Assembly (NCBI GenBank): GCA_016193485.1
Contig: JACPRZ010000064.1
Span: forward strand, 81,173 to 145,172
Source of the DNA: Bacteroidota bacterium
Lineage (GTDB): Bacteria > Bacteroidota > Bacteroidia > JACPRZ01
Length of the DNA stretch: 64,000 nt
Direction of reading: 5' to 3'
A program made the translations under genes and the position numbers. Of the stretch, positions 61,514-64,000 are shown piece after piece; the first letter of the stretch is position 1; every line of letters begins with the position of its first letter. The notes under the pieces were generated by a model. The model saw only the letters and a program-made list of their open reading frames with translations, ran no database searches and was not told the origin of the DNA.

Positions 61514-63910
61514 CTATTCAATAATTAGTTTGCCGGTCCGGAATATGGAACCATCTGCGGAAGTGATACGGTAAAAGTAGATACCGGGAGGTAAAAAGCC
61601 GCAATAGATTTCGGATGGCGAATTTCGGATTTCGGATTTTAAAATCTCGTTTCCGAAAACATCAATAATCGTTAATTTTATTTCACGGCTGTTGGTTTCA
61701 GCGCCATCCGTCAGGATAACAAAGTTATTACGCGCGGGATTTGGATAAAGAGAAAGAGAATTTTCTAAAGGCGCGGCTCTAATTCCCGTAATTGAATCGG
61801 GAATAATTTCAACTTTCAGGTCATCAAAGAAAAAACCGTTATAGGTAACGGCATTATCGCTGATGAGGCGAAACCGGAGCAATATGCCCTGCCCTACGAA
61901 ATCATTCAGTTCCATTTCCTCAAAAACCCAGGAGGTCTGGTACCCGTCATAAAGGGGTTCACCCGGATCCTGGTCGCTGTTTCCCGGTTTGGTGTATTTT
62001 CCGCAGAGATTTGTCCATGACACCCCGTTGTCGGCCGAAGCGGAAACCTGCACATAATCCCAACCTGCCTCTATTTCCCACTTGCTCCAGAAGGAGAGGT
62101 GTGCACTGATAGCCCCGGAGAGGTCAACAGGATTGGTTGTTTTAACCGAAGAATTTTCATTGTTACCGTAATTTCCCGAAGGGGAATCGGTAATGGAAGA
62201 AGGTGCAGTCACATAAACCGAATTGCTTACGCCCCACCCGTTGTTGACCCATTGCGAGAGGTTATTCCCGTTTTCTGCGAACAGAGTGGAAAATTGCCCG
62301 TAAATCTTTGTTACCGTATCGCGCCAGGTAACCTGCCCGTTGCTTAATTCAACCAGGAAAGTGAACGATTCACCGTTTGTAATATTATTCAGTGTAAAGG
62401 AAACCGAGTCATCGCGGGTTTCCTGTAAATTCAGCCCCGTATATTGCAAGAGGGGGGTATTTATTGTCAGTTTAGTACTGATAGGAGTATAGGTAACTGT
62501 GAATGTGGCAGGCGTGTCAAGTCCAAGGCATTGGAGCGAAAAATAAAAATAACCGGTCAACTGGGTTACCGTTGCCGGTGAACGGTCTTCAACGGTTGCA
62601 TATTTCCCTGCCACCGTTGCAAGAAGGATATTCTGCAGGAGATTGTCTTTGCATATCCCAATGATGGATGAAGAAGAAGGCCAGAACCCGCCTGTTCCGG
62701 CTTCGGGTGTCATGGAGAGAATTTTTCCTTTTGACGATTGTTCACCGTACATCCAGTCGTCCGAATCACCGTTGGTGCCGTAGCCGACTGTCTGATAACC
62801 TGTTCCGTAGGTATAGTTATTTTCCTGGGTGAGGAGTTGTGCAATGCCAATATAAATGCCGGAATCGGGAGTCAGGGCGGGAATATATCCCCATGGGTAA
62901 ATCAGGTAATTACCGTAGGTATGATAATTCAGGGCAAGTTTAAACTGTCGGTTTTCGCAAAAGTATTTAAGCGCCCCTGTTTCGGGTTCCGAAAAGGGGG
63001 CAGTTCCACGATAGGTGTCATCGGAGGTATTGGGTGAAGAACCGCTGTCGTCATATCCCCACAAAAACCCAAAATTCCGGTTCAGGTCAACGCCATAGGT
63101 TCCGTCACCGTTATTCCTGCGGTTTTTACGCCACATTCCCCCCCCTGACGGATTGGTAGTTTCATTATAAATATACCCGTCCGGGTTCACGCAGGGTACA
63201 AAATACATTTCGGTATTATCCACCAGGTAGGTGATCAGCGGATCGGTACCGTAATTTTCAAGAACATACCACATAAAAAAGATAACAGCAGATAACCCGG
63301 CTGCTTCCCGCGCATGCGCCAGCGTATTGTAAAAAACCTCCGGTTCATTTTCATCCATACCCGGGTTATCGGAAATCTTCAGCCAGTAGATCGGTCTGCC
63401 CTGTATGGAGAGAAAAGTATCAATCTGCTGGCGCTGGGTAATGATGGAAGGATATTTTGCAAACATTGAATCAAGGTGAACGAGCATTTCATTGTATTTG
63501 AAATATCCGCCCATGGAGCCGAGCGTGAAGTTTACCGGGACCGTGTAATCACTCCCTCCTGCGGAACAACCGGCAGCGTTTTTTTTTAAGGGGACGGCAG
63601 AAGACGGTTCGTTCTGGTTCTGATAATAAGCGCTTACATCTTCAATAAGAATTTTATATTGCAACCCGCTGTTTTTGATTTTCTGAAGGTCGCGTTCCGA
63701 AAAATCGGATATGAACCATACGCCTTTTTTCACTTCGCCATGGTCAACCGGGATGCCCATTTGCGCCAGTTGTTTCAGCCCGCTCTCACCGGTATAAACT
63801 TTTACGCGGTGATATTTACCGGTTTCGGTCTGCGCAAATGAAAAAGAAAAAATAAAAAGAAGCGGAAGGATAAAAAGGTATTTCACGGGAAATCTCTTTT
63901 GGGAGGACAA
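61514..63910 (-). CDS. Secreted M14 zinc carboxypeptidase with T9SS sorting domain
   Basis: This 798-residue protein has a signal peptide (about 8-26), a propeptide (residues 30-130) and an M14 catalytic domain. Zinc ligands His199 and Glu202 are in LAHAREAAG and His in NYHTYGNYL, with a later catalytic Glu in TPEAGTGGF. An Ig-like domain and a MAM/jelly-roll-like domain follow (about 540-700), ahead of a C-terminal T9SS type A sorting domain (LSLYPNPARNNF ... GKLIIE). It would digest extracellular protein after type IX export. The segment KSEIRNSPSEI in the sorting domain is encoded by a tandem ATTTCGGAT repeat. C8 at 63138-63145 encodes Gly-Gly-Gly. Confidence 0.93.
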   Translation of the reverse strand: MSSQKRFPVKYLFILPLLFIFSFSFAQTETGKYHRVKVYTGESGLKQLAQMGIPVDHGEVKKGVWFISDFSERDLQKIKNSGLQYKILIEDVSAYYQNQNEPSSAVPLKKNAAGCSAGGSDYTVPVNFTLGSMGGYFKYNEMLVHLDSMFAKYPSIITQRQQIDTFLSIQGRPIYWLKISDNPGMDENEPEVFYNTLAHAREAAGLSAVIFFMWYVLENYGTDPLITYLVDNTEMYFVPCVNPDGYIYNETTNPSGGGMWRKNRRNNGDGTYGVDLNRNFGFLWGYDDSGSSPNTSDDTYRGTAPFSEPETGALKYFCENRQFKLALNYHTYGNYLIYPWGYIPALTPDSGIYIGIAQLLTQENNYTYGTGYQTVGYGTNGDSDDWMYGEQSSKGKILSMTPEAGTGGFWPSSSSIIGICKDNLLQNILLATVAGKYATVEDRSPATVTQLTGYFYFSLQCLGLDTPATFTVTYTPISTKLTINTPLLQYTGLNLQETRDDSVSFTLNNITNGESFTFLVELSNGQVTWRDTVTKIYGQFSTLFAENGNNLSQWVNNGWGVSNSVYVTAPSSITDSPSGNYGNNENSSVKTTNPVDLSGAISAHLSFWSKWEIEAGWDYVQVSASADNGVSWTNLCGKYTKPGNSDQDPGEPLYDGYQTSWVFEEMELNDFVGQGILLRFRLISDNAVTYNGFFFDDLKVEIIPDSITGIRAAPLENSLSLYPNPARNNFVILTDGAETNSREIKLTIIDVFGNEILKSEIRNSPSEIYCGFLPPGIYFYRITSADGSIFRTGKLIIE
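61608..61637 (+). repeat. ATTTCGGAT triple repeat inside the M14 peptidase gene
   Basis: Three ATTTCGGAT units (61608, 61622, 61629) are translated on the minus strand as part of KSEIRNSPSEI in the sorting domain. The same unit occurs twice at 63977-63992, and a diverged form lies near 32207. Confidence 0.6.
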
Positions 63911-63976
63911 ACATAAGGAAAAAACGGTTTGGCAGGATATACCAAAACAAATCTGTTTTCCGAAAACGATTACATT

Positions 63977-63992
63977 ATTTCGGATTTCGGAT
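63977..63992 (+). repeat. ATTTCGGAT tandem pair at the window end
   Basis: Two overlapping ATTTCGGAT units upstream of the M14 peptidase gene, followed by TGCCATCC, which matches GGATGGC beside the copy inside the gene in inverted order. The rest of 63911-64000 shows no gene. Confidence 0.55.
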
Positions 63993-64000
63993 TGCCATCC

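Overview
The window comes from a Bacteroidota chromosome (phylum Bacteroidetes) of moderate GC, roughly 42-45 % by eye. The phylum call rests on type IX secretion (T9SS) C-terminal sorting domains on several secreted proteins (47932-50412, 61514-63910, 53132-55984), a DUF5686 outer-membrane protein, several PKD and OmpA-type surface proteins, TAnnTTTG-type -7 promoter boxes, and an almost complete lack of Shine-Dalgarno sequences. No rRNA, tRNA, CRISPR array, full insertion sequence or prophage was seen. Gene density is high and most genes are on the minus strand.

Layout. 1-5 kb: a cut-off Ppx/GppA phosphatase, an ABC-2 (NatAB-like) exporter pair and a DUF5686 protein. 5.1-7.1 kb: an M28 aminopeptidase and a 700-bp intergenic repeat nest. 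7.1-10.6 kb: an RND/ABC adaptor divergent from an OmpR/histidine-kinase pair. 10.7-17.9 kb: a probable glycoconjugate locus with two polytopic membrane proteins (one YfhO-type), two paralogous GT2 glycosyltransferases and two methyltransferases, each pair having one canonical and one degenerate member. 18-25.1 kb: an OmpA lipoprotein, DNA polymerase I, and a sigma/anti-sigma pair. 25.2-27.3 kb: an AT-rich two-gene restriction-modification system. 27.3-32.2 kb: an acetyltransferase, polysaccharide deacetylase and ribosomal protein L13 joined by 4-nt overlaps, then a PpiD/SurA foldase. 32.4-41.7 kb: leuS, a PKD lipoprotein, tilS, a DUF4143 ATPase with a palindromic operator, xerD and a lone receiver protein. 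43.6-47.3 kb: a methyltransferase, a LuxE-like acyl-protein synthetase and an OmpA-family protein. 47.4-56.2 kb: T9SS cargo proteins, a DUF433 protein and a Fic protein with an iteron-like operator. 56.2-63.9 kb: a LytTR/LytS-type two-component system, a transglutaminase-like protein, an alkaline phosphatase and a secreted M14 carboxypeptidase.

Two sequence-level phenomena cut across the genes. First, G or C runs of exactly eight bases occur far more often than composition predicts: 14 of length 8 and 5 of length 7, but none of 9 or more. Every one lies in an intact reading frame, and 16 of 19 carry the G run on the minus strand. Second, several families of short palindromic or G-rich repeats sit not only between genes but inside open frames (leuS, DUF5686, HlyD adaptor, deacetylase, M14 peptidase, CHU_C protein). 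They have apparently supplied part of one signal peptide. These two patterns, with the GT2 paralog pair and the Fic iterons, are the best candidates for undescribed biology here.
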